The notes beneath the pieces are model-generated. The model saw only the letters and a program-made list of their open reading frames with translations. It was not told the DNA's origin and did not search any database. This document shows, piece after piece, positions 17,076 to 27,497 of a stretch of DNA of 64,000 bases; within the stretch, counting starts at the first letter, position 1, and every line of letters starts with the position of its first letter. The stretch lies in contig NZ_CP059182.1 of assembly GCF_014251255.1 (NCBI RefSeq), forward strand, positions 62,001 to 126,000, written 5' to 3'. This stretch comes from Blattabacterium cuenoti (lineage in GTDB: Bacteria > Bacteroidota > Bacteroidia > Flavobacteriales > Blattabacteriaceae). Position numbers and translations under genes: made by a program.

Positions 17076-17888
17076 ATGATAAATACAAAAAAAGTAATAA
17101 AATATATTGTTTCTTGGCTAAGAAAATACATAAAAAAATCTCAATTAAATGGATTTATCATTGGAGTTTCTGGAGGAATAGATTCTGCAGTAACATCCAT
17201 GTTGGTTGCTATGACAAAACATCCTACTATTGTATTAGAAATGCCTCTTTTGGAAAAAGAAGAAAACTTTCTATCTAAAAAACATATTGATTTTTTAAAA
17301 TCAAGATTTCCCAATGTTAATTCTTTAAAAAAAGATTTATCTTTTTTGTTCACTTCTTTTTGTCATACAGTTCATAACTGTAACAAAGAAATAAAAAAAA
17401 ATCAAGAAGCTTTAGCTTTAGCTAATACAAAATCTAGAATTAGAATGATGACTTTGTATTACTATGCAAATATAAAAAACTATTTAGTTGTAGGAACTGG
17501 AAATAAAATAGAGGATTTTGGAGTTGGATTCTTTACAAAATATGGAGATGGAGGAGTGGATATTCATCCAATAGCTGATTTAACTAAAAGTGAAATACGT
17601 TCTCTAGCTAAAGAATTAAATGTTCTTGATTGTATTCAAAAAGCAAAACCTACAGATGGACTATGGGAAGATAAAAGATCGGATGAAGATCAATTAAAAG
17701 CTTCTTACGAAGAATTAGAATGGGCGATGAAAATATCAGAAAAATCAAAACAAATCAGTTTTTTAAAAGGAAGAGAACACGAAGTCATGAAGAGATACCT
17801 AATTTTACATAAAAAAAATAATCATAAAATGATTCCTATTCCTGTTTGTAAAATTCCTTTAAAAATAAAAAAAAATAAATTGATTTGA
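17076..17888 (+). CDS. nadE: NH3-dependent NAD+ synthetase
   Basis: 270 residues. The PP-loop GVSGGIDSAV (about 29-38) is present, as is the adenylate/NaAD-binding stretch GTGNKIEDFGVGFFTKYGDG (about 141-160) and KPTDGLWEDKRSDEDQLKAS. There is no glutaminase domain, so ammonia is the nitrogen donor. It catalyses the last step of NAD+ synthesis in the cytoplasm. The stop codon is the start of a 7-bp inverted repeat with an AAA loop (17886-17902), but without a T-tract. Confidence 0.94.
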   Translation: MINTKKVIKYIVSWLRKYIKKSQLNGFIIGVSGGIDSAVTSMLVAMTKHPTIVLEMPLLEKEENFLSKKHIDFLKSRFPNVNSLKKDLSFLFTSFCHTVHNCNKEIKKNQEALALANTKSRIRMMTLYYYANIKNYLVVGTGNKIEDFGVGFFTKYGDGGVDIHPIADLTKSEIRSLAKELNVLDCIQKAKPTDGLWEDKRSDEDQLKASYEELEWAMKISEKSKQISFLKGREHEVMKRYLILHKKNNHKMIPIPVCKIPLKIKKNKLI

Positions 17889-18046
17889 TATTAAAAATAT
17901 CACTAATCTAACTACAATAAGAAGCTAAGAATAGAAACTTTTTGTTGTCAAAAACATTACTTTCATTCAGATTTCCATTCATAGAGTAGAAATGATCTTA
18001 TTTTTTCTGAATTAATTTCTTCATTTGATTCTAAAAAAAATAAAAA

Positions 18047-18074
18047 TTGATAGAAAATCCTTTTCTTACCTTTG
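18047..18074 (+). promoter_or_regulatory. folE promoter with TTG and TACCTTTG boxes
   Basis: TTG at 18047-18049 and TACCTTTG at 18067-18074 are separated by 17 bp. This is an exact match to the Bacteroidetes pattern TTG-N17-23-TAnnTTTG. It lies 28 bp upstream of the folE ATG. It is the best promoter match noticed in the window. Confidence 0.6.
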
Positions 18075-18102
18075 TTTATCATGAATTAAGTTAATTTATG
18101 AG

Positions 18103-18750
18103 ATGGAAGAAAAAAATAATAAAAAAATTTATTCCGTGAATAAAAAAACTCCATTACGGAATAATGCTTGTTATATGAGCGAAGAAGAAAAAATAAATAA
18201 AATAGAAAAACATTTCTTTCATATTATGAATACTCTAGGATTAGATATGAATGATGATAGTTTAAAAAAAACACCAAGACGTGTAGCAAAAATGTTTATA
18301 AAAGAAATATTTAGCGGCCTTAATCCCAATACAACTCCAAAATCATCCACTTTTGAAAATAAATATAAGTATAATCAAATGTTAATAGAAAAAAATATTA
18401 CAGTTTATTCGACTTGTGAACATCATTTTCTTCCTATTGTTGGAAAAGCTCATGTTGGTTATATTTCTAATGGAAAAGTTGTAGGTCTTTCAAAAATTAA
18501 TAGAATTGTTAATTTTTATGCAAGGAGACCACAAGTTCAAGAACGTCTAACTATGCAAATTGTAAAATCTTTACAAGATATGCTAGAAACAAAAGATGTT
18601 GCTTGTGTCATAGACGCAAAACATTTATGTGTAAATTCACGTGGAATTAGAGATATAGAAAGTAGTACTATTACAACTGAATTCATAGGTTCTTTTAAAA
18701 ATAATCCAGAAATTAGAAGAGAATTTTTTCATTATATTGGAATCCCTTAA
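18103..18750 (+). CDS. folE: GTP cyclohydrolase I
   Basis: 215 residues. The zinc and active-site residues are in TVYSTCEHHFLPIVGKAHVG (Cys at about 105, His at about 108) and KHLCVNSRGIRD (Cys at about 176). The substrate-binding segment ARRPQVQERLT is intact. It converts GTP to 7,8-dihydroneopterin triphosphate for folate. It has its own promoter match and lies 30 bp before cysS, so the two may be co-transcribed. A perfect 12-bp palindrome (TCCCTTAAGGGA) spans its stop codon. Confidence 0.95.
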   Translation: MEEKNNKKIYSVNKKTPLRNNACYMSEEEKINKIEKHFFHIMNTLGLDMNDDSLKKTPRRVAKMFIKEIFSGLNPNTTPKSSTFENKYKYNQMLIEKNITVYSTCEHHFLPIVGKAHVGYISNGKVVGLSKINRIVNFYARRPQVQERLTMQIVKSLQDMLETKDVACVIDAKHLCVNSRGIRDIESSTITTEFIGSFKNNPEIRREFFHYIGIP

Positions 18751-18780
18751 GGGAAGAAGAAAATCATTTAAGGAATAATA

Positions 18781-20244
18781 ATGAATATAGAAAAAAAGGA
18801 TATACGAAATCACATCAAAATATATAATTCTTTAACAGGAAAAAAAGAATTATTTCAGCCTATTAATAAAGAATATGTTGGAATTTATGTTTGTGGCCCT
18901 ACAGTTTATAACGATATTCATTTAGGAAACTGTCGTACTTTTATATCATTTGATTTAGTTTTTCGTTATTTGAAACATTTAGGATACAAAGTTCGTTATA
19001 TTCGAAATATCACGGATGTAGGACATTTGGAAAATAATGAAGGAGAAGACAAAATTTCTAAAAAATCTCGTATTGAAGGACTTGAACCTATGGAAATTGT
19101 TCAAAAATATACAAGGTCTTTCCATTATATATTAAATATTTTCAATACTTTACCGCCTAGTATTGAACCAACAGCTACCGGTCATCTTATAGAACAGATA
19201 GACATGATTAAAGAATTAATCAAAAAAAATTTAGCATATGAAAAAAACGGTTCTGTTTATTTTGACATAAAAAAATATAATAAAAGATTTTCTTCTTACG
19301 GAAAATTGAGTCATAATAAAATAGATCAACTTTTGAATAAAAAATTCAACTCTATTGTTGTAGAAAAACGTTGTTTTCAAGATTTTTCTCTTTGGAAAAA
19401 AGCCAATACAAATCATATTATGAATTGGAATTCTCCATGGGGAAAAGGATTTCCAGGTTGGCATATAGAATGTACAACTATGAGTACTAAATATTTAGGA
19501 GAAACTTTTGATATTCATGGTGGAGGAATAGATTTAAAATTTCCACATCATGAATGTGAATTAGCTCAAGCTATAGGAATTTATAATAATAATCTTGCAC
19601 ACTATTGGATGCACACAAATATGATGACCTTTAATGGTCAGAAAATGAGTAAATCAACAGGAAATTTTTTAGGATTAAAAGATATAATTTATAAATCTTT
19701 TCATCCCACAATCATTAAATTTTTTATTTTACAATCTCATTATAGAAGTCTTTTAAATTTTTCTCATCAAGGACTTATAAATGCTGAAAAAGGATATGAT
19801 CGTTTAATGAATGCAATTAAAAAATTAGAATCTTTTTCTAAAAAAAAGAGAATAAAAAATAATTATTCGTCAACTTTTAATATTATTCAATGGATAAAAA
19901 ATTGTTATTATGCTATAAATGATGATTTTAATATTCCTTTATTGATTTCTCATTTATTCGAAGTATCCCACATTATTAATAATAATTCTTTTATAGAATG
20001 TTCAAGTTCAGATGTCAATCTGATAAAAAAATACATGAATTATTTTATATTTGATATTCTCGGTCTTCAAAAATTAGAAAAAAAAACTTCAGATAATTCT
20101 GATAAAAAATTAAAAATACTTATTGAAAGATTGATAAAATTTCGTATAGAGGAAAGAGAAAAAAGGAATTGGATCCTTTCGGATAGAATTAGAAAGGAAT
20201 TATCTCACATAGGAATTTCATTGCATGATGATAAATTATTTTAA
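18781..20244 (+). CDS. cysS: Cysteinyl-tRNA synthetase
   Basis: 487 residues of class I synthetase. The HIGH-like motif is [16 protein letters not shown], with the zinc Cys of VCGPTVY at about 38. Further zinc ligands lie in [10 protein letters not shown] and FPHHECE. The KMSKS loop is [11 protein letters not shown] at about 287. It charges tRNA-Cys. Its 3' end overlaps the convergent cystathionine enzyme gene by 9 bp. Confidence 0.96.
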   Translation: MNIEKKDIRNHIKIYNSLTGKKELFQPINKEYVGIYVCGPTVYNDIHLGNCRTFISFDLVFRYLKHLGYKVRYIRNITDVGHLENNEGEDKISKKSRIEGLEPMEIVQKYTRSFHYILNIFNTLPPSIEPTATGHLIEQIDMIKELIKKNLAYEKNGSVYFDIKKYNKRFSSYGKLSHNKIDQLLNKKFNSIVVEKRCFQDFSLWKKANTNHIMNWNSPWGKGFPGWHIECTTMSTKYLGETFDIHGGGIDLKFPHHECELAQAIGIYNNNLAHYWMHTNMMTFNGQKMSKSTGNFLGLKDIIYKSFHPTIIKFFILQSHYRSLLNFSHQGLINAEKGYDRLMNAIKKLESFSKKKRIKNNYSSTFNIIQWIKNCYYAINDDFNIPLLISHLFEVSHIINNNSFIECSSSDVNLIKKYMNYFIFDILGLQKLEKKTSDNSDKKLKILIERLIKFRIEEREKRNWILSDRIRKELSHIGISLHDDKLF

Positions 20245-21381
20245 TGTTTTATCTATATCCTCTATAAGATCTTCTACATTTTCTATTCCAAAAGATAAAC
20301 GAATAAGTGAATCTTGAATTCCTGCATTTTTTCTAATCTCTAAAGGAGTGGACTTATGTGTCATAGTTGCTGGATGACAAATTAAACTTTTTGTTCCCCC
20401 CAAACTTTCTGCTAATTTGAACAATTTGGTAGATGTAACAACTTTTTTTGCAGATTCTATCGTGTCATCTTTCAAGCTAAAAGAAACTATTCCTCCAAAA
20501 TACCGTTGCTGTTTCACTGCGATAGTATGATTTTTATGAGATGGTAATCCAGGATAATAAATTTTATCAATGCAGTTTTTCTTTTCTTTCTCTAAAAAAG
20601 AAGCAACTTCAAATGCATTTTCAGATTGTTTCTTCACACGTAAATACAAAGTTTGACACCCTCTTATAGTTAACCAAGAATCAAAAGGAGATAAAATTCC
20701 TCCAGTTGCATTTTGAATATATTTCAATTTTTCATACAAATCTGGATTTTTTACTGTAATTAATCCAGCTAATACATCCGAATGACCCGCAAGATATTTT
20801 GTAGCACTATGAATAACAATATCTGCACCTAAATTAAGAGGATTTTGAATGGCAGGAGAAGCAAAAGTATTATCCACTACAATTAAAATGTTTGGATTGA
20901 TTTCTTTTGTAGAAAAGCTAATTTTTTTAATATCAGATATTTTTAAAGTGGGATTCGTCGGTGTTTCTAACCAAACAAGTTTTGTTCTCTTAGAAAGAGA
21001 AGAAATCACATTTTCGTAAAAAGTCGTATCCACAAATTTGGAATAAATGTTCAATTTTTTATACAAATTTAATAAACGAAAAGTTCCCCCATAAATATCA
21101 TCGACAGCTACTATTTCATCTCCATATTTTAATAATTTTAAAATTGCATCTACAGATGCTAATCCAGAAGAAAAAGCAAGACTTGCATAACCAGATTCTA
21201 AATCCGTAATTAAGTGTTCCAATATTTTTCTTGTCGGATTATTTGTTCTTGTGTAATCAAAACCTTTATGAATTCCAGGAGCATCTTGAACATAAGTAGA
21301 AGTTTGATATATTGGTGTAGAAATAGCTCCTGTGAGAGGATCTGATAATATTTTCTGAATAAGTTTTGTTTCTTCCTTCAT
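20236..21381 (-). CDS. metB: Cystathionine gamma-synthase/lyase (PLP-dependent Cys/Met metabolism enzyme)
   Basis: 381 residues from the ATG at 21381; an in-frame TTG at 21426 would add 15 unlike residues. The PLP lysine is in VIHSATKYLAGHSDV, and the family segments FDYTRTNNPTRKILE and LAESLGGTKSLICHPATMTH are present. The family covers cystathionine gamma-synthase, beta-lyase and gamma-lyase, which sequence reading alone does not separate. It acts in cysteine/methionine interconversion. A TACATTTG box lies 29 bp upstream on the same strand. Confidence 0.82.
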   Translation of the reverse strand: MKEETKLIQKILSDPLTGAISTPIYQTSTYVQDAPGIHKGFDYTRTNNPTRKILEHLITDLESGYASLAFSSGLASVDAILKLLKYGDEIVAVDDIYGGTFRLLNLYKKLNIYSKFVDTTFYENVISSLSKRTKLVWLETPTNPTLKISDIKKISFSTKEINPNILIVVDNTFASPAIQNPLNLGADIVIHSATKYLAGHSDVLAGLITVKNPDLYEKLKYIQNATGGILSPFDSWLTIRGCQTLYLRVKKQSENAFEVASFLEKEKKNCIDKIYYPGLPSHKNHTIAVKQQRYFGGIVSFSLKDDTIESAKKVVTSTKLFKLAESLGGTKSLICHPATMTHKSTPLEIRKNAGIQDSLIRLSFGIENVEDLIEDIDKTLK

Positions 21382-21409
21382 TATTAAGAAAAATTTCGCA
21401 AATAATATG

Positions 21410-21417
21410 CAAATGTA
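21410..21417 (-). promoter_or_regulatory. Candidate -7 box (TACATTTG) for the cystathionine enzyme gene
   Basis: The plus strand reads CAAATGTA; the minus strand is an exact TAnnTTTG match. It sits 29 bp upstream of the ATG at 21381 and downstream of the alternative TTG at 21426, which supports the shorter start. No good -33 element was seen. Confidence 0.45.
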
Positions 21418-21506
21418 CTCTTTCAATTCAAAAGATGGAAATTCATTAAAGATTGATATTAAAAAAAAATATAAATTTACTTTTTGTTTTTTTTTCCAAT
21501 GTGGAA

Positions 21507-22592
21507 ATGAATTTTAATAAACTAAAATTTATAATTCTTGTTTCTTTCATGATCGTTTCCGGTTTACCGGTTTTTTCTACTCCTCCTTCTTCTTCTGTAT
21601 TAGTAAAAGAAAAAGAGAAAAAAAAAACTATTGATGTTTCTAAAATAATTGTTGAACATGTTAGTGATTCTCATGAATGGCATATTGTTGGAAACAATAA
21701 AAAAGGAATTGTATTTTATTTTCCTGTTTTTCTGTGGAATCATGGATGGGAGATTTTCTCTTCTTCTCAATTTTCATTTGGAAATGTAGTAAAAGGAAAA
21801 TTTGGATACTATAAAATGTTTAAAGAAAAAATATACAAAACTGATTCCAAAGGAATTTTATATCTAGATGCGAGAGGTATTCCTAAAAACTATAAACCTT
21901 TTGATTTTTCTATTACAAAAAATGTGATGTCTATATGCATATCATTTTTTGTTTTGTGTTTTATTTTTATAAAAATGAGACATAGTTATAAAAATCATCA
22001 AGTGAAATGGAACATCGGAATTTTTTTAGAATTCTTAATTTTATTCATTCGTAATGAAATAGTGATTCCAAATATTGGAGAAAAAAAATATAGACCTTAT
22101 TTTCCTTTTTTATTAACCACTTTTTTTTTCATATTGATAAACAATTTAATAGGTCTTATTCCTAGTTTTCCAAATGTGACCGGAAATATAAGTATTACAT
22201 TTGTTTTATCGCTAATAATTTTTATTATCACTAATATTAATTCCAATAAAAGTTATTGGAAACATACTTTTTGGATGCCAAATGTTCCTTTTCTAATAAA
22301 ACTTATACTTATTCCAATAGAATTGATTGGAATTTTTATTCGTCCACTAACTTTATGTATTCGTTTATTTGCTAATATTACTGCTGGTCACATTATTATT
22401 TTAAGTTTTATTTGTCTTATTTTTATTTTTAAAAATTTATTTATTGCTAGTTTTTCCATAACTTTCGGTTTCTTTATTTCTTTATTGGAAATTATGGTAG
22501 CTTTTTTGCAATCCTTTATTTTTACAGCTTTATCTTCTTTGCTTATAGGAATGACTGTAAAAAATTATGAAAATAAAACTCACTCAAAATAA
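21507..22592 (+). CDS. atpB: F0F1 ATP synthase subunit a
   Basis: 361 residues from the ATG at 21507. An upstream in-frame TTG at 21453 would place extra residues before what is clearly a signal peptide (about 1-24). The long periplasmic N-terminal region (about 25-135) is characteristic of Bacteroidetes subunit a. The essential Arg is in LTLCIRLFANITAGHIII in the penultimate helix region. It forms the proton half-channels. It is the first gene of atpBEFHAG, and no atpI-like gene precedes it. Confidence 0.95.
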   Translation: MNFNKLKFIILVSFMIVSGLPVFSTPPSSSVLVKEKEKKKTIDVSKIIVEHVSDSHEWHIVGNNKKGIVFYFPVFLWNHGWEIFSSSQFSFGNVVKGKFGYYKMFKEKIYKTDSKGILYLDARGIPKNYKPFDFSITKNVMSICISFFVLCFIFIKMRHSYKNHQVKWNIGIFLEFLILFIRNEIVIPNIGEKKYRPYFPFLLTTFFFILINNLIGLIPSFPNVTGNISITFVLSLIIFIITNINSNKSYWKHTFWMPNVPFLIKLILIPIELIGIFIRPLTLCIRLFANITAGHIIILSFICLIFIFKNLFIASFSITFGFFISLLEIMVAFLQSFIFTALSSLLIGMTVKNYENKTHSK

Positions 22593-22598
22593 TCAATT

Positions 22599-22835
22599 AT
22601 GGATAATCTAAATATAGATTTAACTTATTCTGGAATAGCTGCTTTAGGAGCAGGTATTGCAGTAATAGGTGCAGGATTAGGAATTGGAAAAATTGGAAGT
22701 TCTGCAATGGATGCGATTTCCAGACAACCTGAAGCTTCAGGAAAAATACAAAATGCAATGATTATTGCTGCAGCTCTTATTGAGGGAGCAGCTCTTTTCG
22801 GTATAGTAACAGCTTTATTAGCTGTATTTAAATAA
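22599..22835 (+). CDS. atpE: F0F1 ATP synthase subunit c
   Basis: 78 residues forming two hydrophobic helices with the polar loop SRQPEASGKIQ. The ion-binding carboxylate is the Glu in ALIEGAALFGIV (about 62). The first helix has the Gly/Ala-rich packing motif GAGIAVIGAGLGIG. The protein makes the rotor ring in the membrane. It lies 6 bp after atpB and 8 bp before atpF. Confidence 0.96.
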   Translation: MDNLNIDLTYSGIAALGAGIAVIGAGLGIGKIGSSAMDAISRQPEASGKIQNAMIIAAALIEGAALFGIVTALLAVFK

Positions 22836-22843
22836 TAATTTAA

Positions 22844-23341
22844 ATGGATTTACTAACTCCTTCTATTGGCTTAATTGTTTGGCAGACGATTATATTTTTG
22901 ATATTAATATTATTTCTTTCCAAATACGCTTGGAAACCAATAATAAAATTTATTGATCAAAGAGAAGAAAAAATTAGAATTTCTATAGAAAAAGCTGATC
23001 AAGCTCAAAAAGAATTAAAAAATATAAAAAATAAAAAAAAGAAAATTTTGAAAGAAATTCGGATCGAAAGAGATCTTATTTTGAAAGAAGCTCTTAAAAT
23101 AAAAGAAGAGATGAAACAAAAAGCTAGAGAAGAAGGATTTTTTGAAAAAAAAAAGATTATTAAAGAAACAAAAAAAATGTTACAGATAGAAAGAGAAATT
23201 GCAATACAAGAATTAAAGAATCAAATAGGTGACATTTCCATAAAAGTAGCTGAGAAAATATTAAAAAAAGAATTTGACAAAAATCAAAAAGTAAATCTTA
23301 CACAAGAAAGATTCATAAAAGAATTCATAAGTGATTTATAA
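22844..23341 (+). CDS. atpF: F0F1 ATP synthase subunit b
   Basis: 165 residues. A single N-terminal membrane helix (about 8-25) precedes a long charged coiled coil (about 30-150, very Lys/Glu-rich), the layout of the peripheral stalk. The motif WKPIIKFIDQREEKI right after the helix is family-typical. It anchors F1 to subunit a through delta. Confidence 0.94.
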   Translation: MDLLTPSIGLIVWQTIIFLILILFLSKYAWKPIIKFIDQREEKIRISIEKADQAQKELKNIKNKKKKILKEIRIERDLILKEALKIKEEMKQKAREEGFFEKKKIIKETKKMLQIEREIAIQELKNQIGDISIKVAEKILKKEFDKNQKVNLTQERFIKEFISDL

Positions 23342-23374
23342 TTTTTTTTAGAATTAGAAAAAAAACTTATTAAT

Positions 23375-23926
23375 ATGTTTTTAAAAAAGAAAATCACAAA
23401 ACATTATGCCAGAGTTTTTTTTGAATATTCTGTGAAAAATAAAAAACAAGATTTCATTTTTTATAAAATTAAAAAAATATCTTTTTTGTTATATCATCAT
23501 GTTGATTTTCAAAAATTTTTGAATAATCCATTCATAAGTAAGAAAAAGAAAATACTAATTTTAGAAAAAATTTTTCATTCCTTTGATTTTTTTCTTTTTC
23601 ATTTTATAAAACTTATAGTCATACAAAAAAGAGAATCCTTTTTGGGAGATATTTTCTTAGAATATCAGAAAATATATAAAGAAAATAAAGGATATTTAAG
23701 ATGTATTCTCACTTCTTCTTCTCCTTTAAACACGGATTTTCAAAAGATGATCGTTCAAAAAATCATTTCTTCAAATGAAGAATTTGATAATAAAAATAAA
23801 TATCATATAATTAATAAAATTGACCCATCTGTTATTGGAGGTTTTTTGTTACGTGTAGGATATAAAGAATGGGATTTTAGTGTGAAAAAACAATTATTTG
23901 ATATTCAAAAAATGTTTAAAAATTAA
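23375..23926 (+). CDS. atpH: F0F1 ATP synthase subunit delta
   Basis: 183 residues. The N-terminal helical domain starts with ITKHYARVFFEYSV, and the C-terminal part has the signature IDPSVIGGFLLRVG (about 151-164), both diagnostic of the OSCP/delta family. It links the peripheral stalk to the top of F1. It lies 33 bp after atpF and 6 bp before atpA. Its lysine- and phenylalanine-rich composition reflects the AT bias. Confidence 0.93.
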   Translation: MFLKKKITKHYARVFFEYSVKNKKQDFIFYKIKKISFLLYHHVDFQKFLNNPFISKKKKILILEKIFHSFDFFLFHFIKLIVIQKRESFLGDIFLEYQKIYKENKGYLRCILTSSSPLNTDFQKMIVQKIISSNEEFDNKNKYHIINKIDPSVIGGFLLRVGYKEWDFSVKKQLFDIQKMFKN

Positions 23927-23932
23927 TTTGAC

Positions 23933-25525
23933 ATGTCAGATTTAAAATATTCTGAAATATCATCAATTCTTGAAAAACAATTATCTGATTTTCAATATAA
24001 CTTAAAACTATCTGAGTCAGGAATTGTTGTTAAAATAGGAGACGGAATAGTTCAATCTTTTGGATTGAATTCTGTTTTTTCTGGAGAAATGGTAGAATTC
24101 CATTCTGGAATAAAAGGAATCGTTTTGAATCTTGAAGAAGATCATGTAAGCATTGTGTTACTTAATTCATTTAATAGTAGTAAAGAAATTAAAGAAGGAG
24201 ATATTGTCAAACGTACAGGAAAGATATTATCTATAAAAGTAGGAGAAGGAATGTTAGGACGTGTAGTAGATTTATTAGGAAATCCTATTGATGGAAAAGG
24301 ACCTATAGAAGGAGAATTATTTGAAATGCCATTAGAAAGAAAAGCTCCAGGTGTTATTTATAGAGAACCTGTAAAAGAACCACTTCAAACCGGTATTAAA
24401 TTCATAGATTCTATGATTCCTATTGGAAAAGGACAAAGAGAATTGATTATTGGAGATAGACAAACTGGAAAAACAACTATAGCAATTGATACTATTATTA
24501 ATCAAAAAGAATTTTATAAAACGGAAAAACAAGTTTATTGTATTTATGTAGCTATTAGTCAAAAAGGATCTTCAATAGCTAGAATCGCACAAATTTTAGA
24601 AGAAAAAGGTGCTATGCCTTATACAATTATAGTCGCAGCAAATGCTTCTGAACCTGCATCTATACAGGTATTTTCTCCTTTTTCTGGAACAGCTATTGGA
24701 GAATATTTTCGTGATACTGGACGTTCTTCTTTAGTAATTTATGATGATCTTTCTAAACAAGCTGTTTCTTATAGAGAAATCTCTTTGTTATTACGTCGTC
24801 CTCCAGGAAGAGAAGCATATCCTGGAGATGTTTTCTATTTGCATTCTCGTTTGTTAGAACGTGCATCTCAAATCATAAACGATCAAAATATAGCTGAAAA
24901 AATGAATGATATTCCAGAATCAATTAAAAGTCATGTCAAAGGTGGAGGTTCTTTAACAGCAATTCCTATTATTGAAACTCAATCTGGAGATGTTTCTTCT
25001 TATATTCCTACTAATGTGATTTCCATAACAGATGGACAAATTTTTTTAGAAAAAGATCTATTCCATTCTGGAATCCGTCCAGCTATTAATGAAAGTATTT
25101 CTGTCTCTCGTGTGGGGGGAGCTGCTCAAATAAAATCCATGAGAAAAGTATCTGGAACTTTAAAATTGGATCAAGCTCAATTTAGAGAATTGGAATCTTT
25201 TTCAAAATTTGGATCTGAATTAGATCCAGATACCATAAAAATTATACAAAAAGGAAGAAGAAATATGGAAATATTAAAACAAAAACCTCATGATCCATAT
25301 AAAATATCCGATCAAATTGCTATTATTTATGCTGGGACAAAAAATCTTTTAAATAAGATTCCTATTAAAAAAATAAAAGATTTTGAAAAAGAATATCTTT
25401 TTTATTTAAATGAAAAACACAAAAAATTGTTGAATTCTTTGAAAGATGGAATTTTTAACGATGAATTAGCTAATATTTTAGAAAATACCGCTTCAGAACT
25501 AATAGAAAAATATTATTCATCTTAA
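23933..25525 (+). CDS. atpA: F0F1 ATP synthase subunit alpha
   Basis: 530 residues. The Walker A motif is [16 protein letters not shown] (about 172-187), and the alpha signature [17 protein letters not shown] is present (about 383-399). The N-terminal beta-barrel and C-terminal helical domain are intact. It is the non-catalytic nucleotide-binding subunit of F1. The catalytic beta subunit is not in this cluster, as in other Bacteroidetes, where beta and epsilon sit in a separate locus. Confidence 0.97.
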   Translation: MSDLKYSEISSILEKQLSDFQYNLKLSESGIVVKIGDGIVQSFGLNSVFSGEMVEFHSGIKGIVLNLEEDHVSIVLLNSFNSSKEIKEGDIVKRTGKILSIKVGEGMLGRVVDLLGNPIDGKGPIEGELFEMPLERKAPGVIYREPVKEPLQTGIKFIDSMIPIGKGQRELIIGDRQTGKTTIAIDTIINQKEFYKTEKQVYCIYVAISQKGSSIARIAQILEEKGAMPYTIIVAANASEPASIQVFSPFSGTAIGEYFRDTGRSSLVIYDDLSKQAVSYREISLLLRRPPGREAYPGDVFYLHSRLLERASQIINDQNIAEKMNDIPESIKSHVKGGGSLTAIPIIETQSGDVSSYIPTNVISITDGQIFLEKDLFHSGIRPAINESISVSRVGGAAQIKSMRKVSGTLKLDQAQFRELESFSKFGSELDPDTIKIIQKGRRNMEILKQKPHDPYKISDQIAIIYAGTKNLLNKIPIKKIKDFEKEYLFYLNEKHKKLLNSLKDGIFNDELANILENTASELIEKYYSS

Positions 25526-25553
25526 TTTAATTATTAAATCATTTTTTTATGTT

Positions 25554-26444
25554 ATGTCTAATCCAAAGGAGATAAAAAAACGAATTTTATCCATAAATTC
25601 TGTTTTGAAAACAACAGAATCTATGAAAATGATTTCTGTTGTAAAATTAAAAAAATCTAAAGAATCTCTTCTGTATGTTCAAAAATATTCAGAACATATA
25701 GAAAAACTATTTCAATATTTTTTGTTAACAGAAAAAGATAATTTAAAAAAGAATAAATATTTTTTTTCAACAGAGAAAAAAGAAAAAAAACGATTATTTT
25801 TAATTATTACTTCTAATAGAGGTTTATGTGGAGCATTTAATTCCTTAATTTTTGATAAAATTAATCAAATCATTCAGGAAAATTTACATGATCAATGTTT
25901 TTTTTTCTCTATAGGAAAAAAGGGATTGGATTTTTTGTTCAAAAAATATAAATGGAAAATATATGATGAAAATCAAATTTTTTTCAAAAATTTTACTTAC
26001 AAATATAAAGAAATATGTTTTTTTACAAAAAAATTGATTGAAGATTTTTTTTCTAAAAAAATTACCTCAATATTTTTGATATATAATCATTTAAAGAATT
26101 CTCTCTTTCAAAAAGTCATTGTAGAAAAATTTCTTCCGATTTCTTTTTCCGTTTCTAATTCTTATGAAAAATCATTGAATGATTTTAATCCTATTTTAGA
26201 ACCATCTAAAAAAATTATTTTGGATTATATTTTTCAAAAATATCTTAACATAAAACTGTTCAAAAGATTATTAGAATCATTGACTTCAGAACATACTGCA
26301 CGTATGATTTCTATGCATAAAGCAACAGAAAATGCATTTGATATAAGAAAGAATCTTCTATTAAATTACAATAAAGAAAGACAAACAACAATTACTAAAG
26401 AAATACTTGAAATTATTAGTGGATTAGAAGCTTTAAAAAAATAA
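25554..26444 (+). CDS. atpG: F0F1 ATP synthase subunit gamma
   Basis: 296 residues. The N-terminal helix has KEIKKRILSINSVLKTTESM, and the C-terminal signature SEHTARMISMHKATENAFDI (about 246-265) is diagnostic. The central Rossmann-like part contains LIITSNRGLCGAFNS. Gamma is the rotating shaft. It is the last gene of the cluster, and trpS starts 34 bp later. Confidence 0.95.
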   Translation: MSNPKEIKKRILSINSVLKTTESMKMISVVKLKKSKESLLYVQKYSEHIEKLFQYFLLTEKDNLKKNKYFFSTEKKEKKRLFLIITSNRGLCGAFNSLIFDKINQIIQENLHDQCFFFSIGKKGLDFLFKKYKWKIYDENQIFFKNFTYKYKEICFFTKKLIEDFFSKKITSIFLIYNHLKNSLFQKVIVEKFLPISFSVSNSYEKSLNDFNPILEPSKKIILDYIFQKYLNIKLFKRLLESLTSEHTARMISMHKATENAFDIRKNLLLNYNKERQTTITKEILEIISGLEALKK

Positions 26445-26478
26445 CAAACATAATAAAAAAAGAAGAAAAAAAATAATT

Positions 26479-27465
26479 ATGAAAATTATGCTTACAGGAA
26501 TTCAAAGTACAGGAACTCCTCATTTAGGAAATATTTTGGGAGTTATAATTCCTTCAATAAATATAGCTAATAATAATTCCAAATTTTCTTCTTTCATATT
26601 TGTAGCCGATTTACATTCTTTAACACAAATAAAAAATGTGAAAGAAATAAAGGAAAATACCTACAAAATTGTTGCAGCATGGTTATCTTTTGGTTTGAAT
26701 ACTGAAAATAGTCTATTATATAGACAATCTGATGTTTCAGAAGTTACAGAATTGGCTTGGTATTTTAATTGTTTTTTTCCTTATAAAAGATTGACATTAT
26801 CTCATTCCTTTAAGAAGGGAATTAAAAATCACATCAAAATGAATGTTGGTTTATTTACTTATCCTATTTTAATGGCAGCTGATATTTTACTTTATAATGC
26901 AGAAACAGTTCCTGTAGGAAAAGATCAGCTACAACATATTGAAATAGCACGTCGTATCGCTTCTTGTTTCAATAAAAAAATAGGAAAAAAACTATTTATT
27001 TTACCTAATCCATTTTTACAAACAGAAATTGTATCTTCTATTCCTGGAATAGATGGTCAAAAAATGAGTAAATCAAAAAAAAATTGTATTAATATTTTTT
27101 CTTCAGATAAAATTTTAAAAAAACAAATAATGAGCATTCATACAGATAATAAGTCTTTGAAAGAGAAAAAAGATCCGGATAAAGATTTTATAATGTCTTT
27201 ATATAGGCTTGTAGCATCTATAGATGAAGTTGATGAAATGAGGAAAAAATATATAAAAGGAGGATATGGATATTTTGAAGCAAAAATAGCATTATATGAG
27301 TGTATCATAAAAAAATTTTCAAAAGAGAGAGAAAAATTTTCTTTTTTTATAAAAAATAAACCTTTCTTAGATAGAATTCTTTTTTTAGGCGCTAAAAAAG
27401 CAAAAAACATAGCTTTTGAAAGATTAAATGATATCAGAAAAGCTTTGAATTTTAACCTTTCGTAA
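26479..27465 (+). CDS. trpS: Tryptophanyl-tRNA synthetase
   Basis: 328 residues, class Ic synthetase. The HIGH motif is QSTGTPHLGNILG (about 9-21) and KMSKS is in DGQKMSKSKKN (about 193-203). The region GKDQLQHIEIARRIA is the usual Trp/ATP-site helix. It is shortly downstream of the ATP synthase cluster and may be read through from it. Confidence 0.95.
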   Translation: MKIMLTGIQSTGTPHLGNILGVIIPSINIANNNSKFSSFIFVADLHSLTQIKNVKEIKENTYKIVAAWLSFGLNTENSLLYRQSDVSEVTELAWYFNCFFPYKRLTLSHSFKKGIKNHIKMNVGLFTYPILMAADILLYNAETVPVGKDQLQHIEIARRIASCFNKKIGKKLFILPNPFLQTEIVSSIPGIDGQKMSKSKKNCINIFSSDKILKKQIMSIHTDNKSLKEKKDPDKDFIMSLYRLVASIDEVDEMRKKYIKGGYGYFEAKIALYECIIKKFSKEREKFSFFIKNKPFLDRILFLGAKKAKNIAFERLNDIRKALNFNLS

Positions 27466-27497
27466 TTTTCATATTCCATCTGTTTTCAGATATCCTA

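Noticed and set aside
17886..17902. TGATATT-AAA-AATATCA after nadE as a terminator
   Set aside because: The stem is purely AT apart from one pair and lacks a following T-tract; it is likely chance in AT-rich DNA.
21453..21506. Longer atpB start from TTG at 21453
   Set aside because: The ATG at 21507 directly begins a good signal peptide. The upstream codons add unlike sequence in AT-rich DNA.
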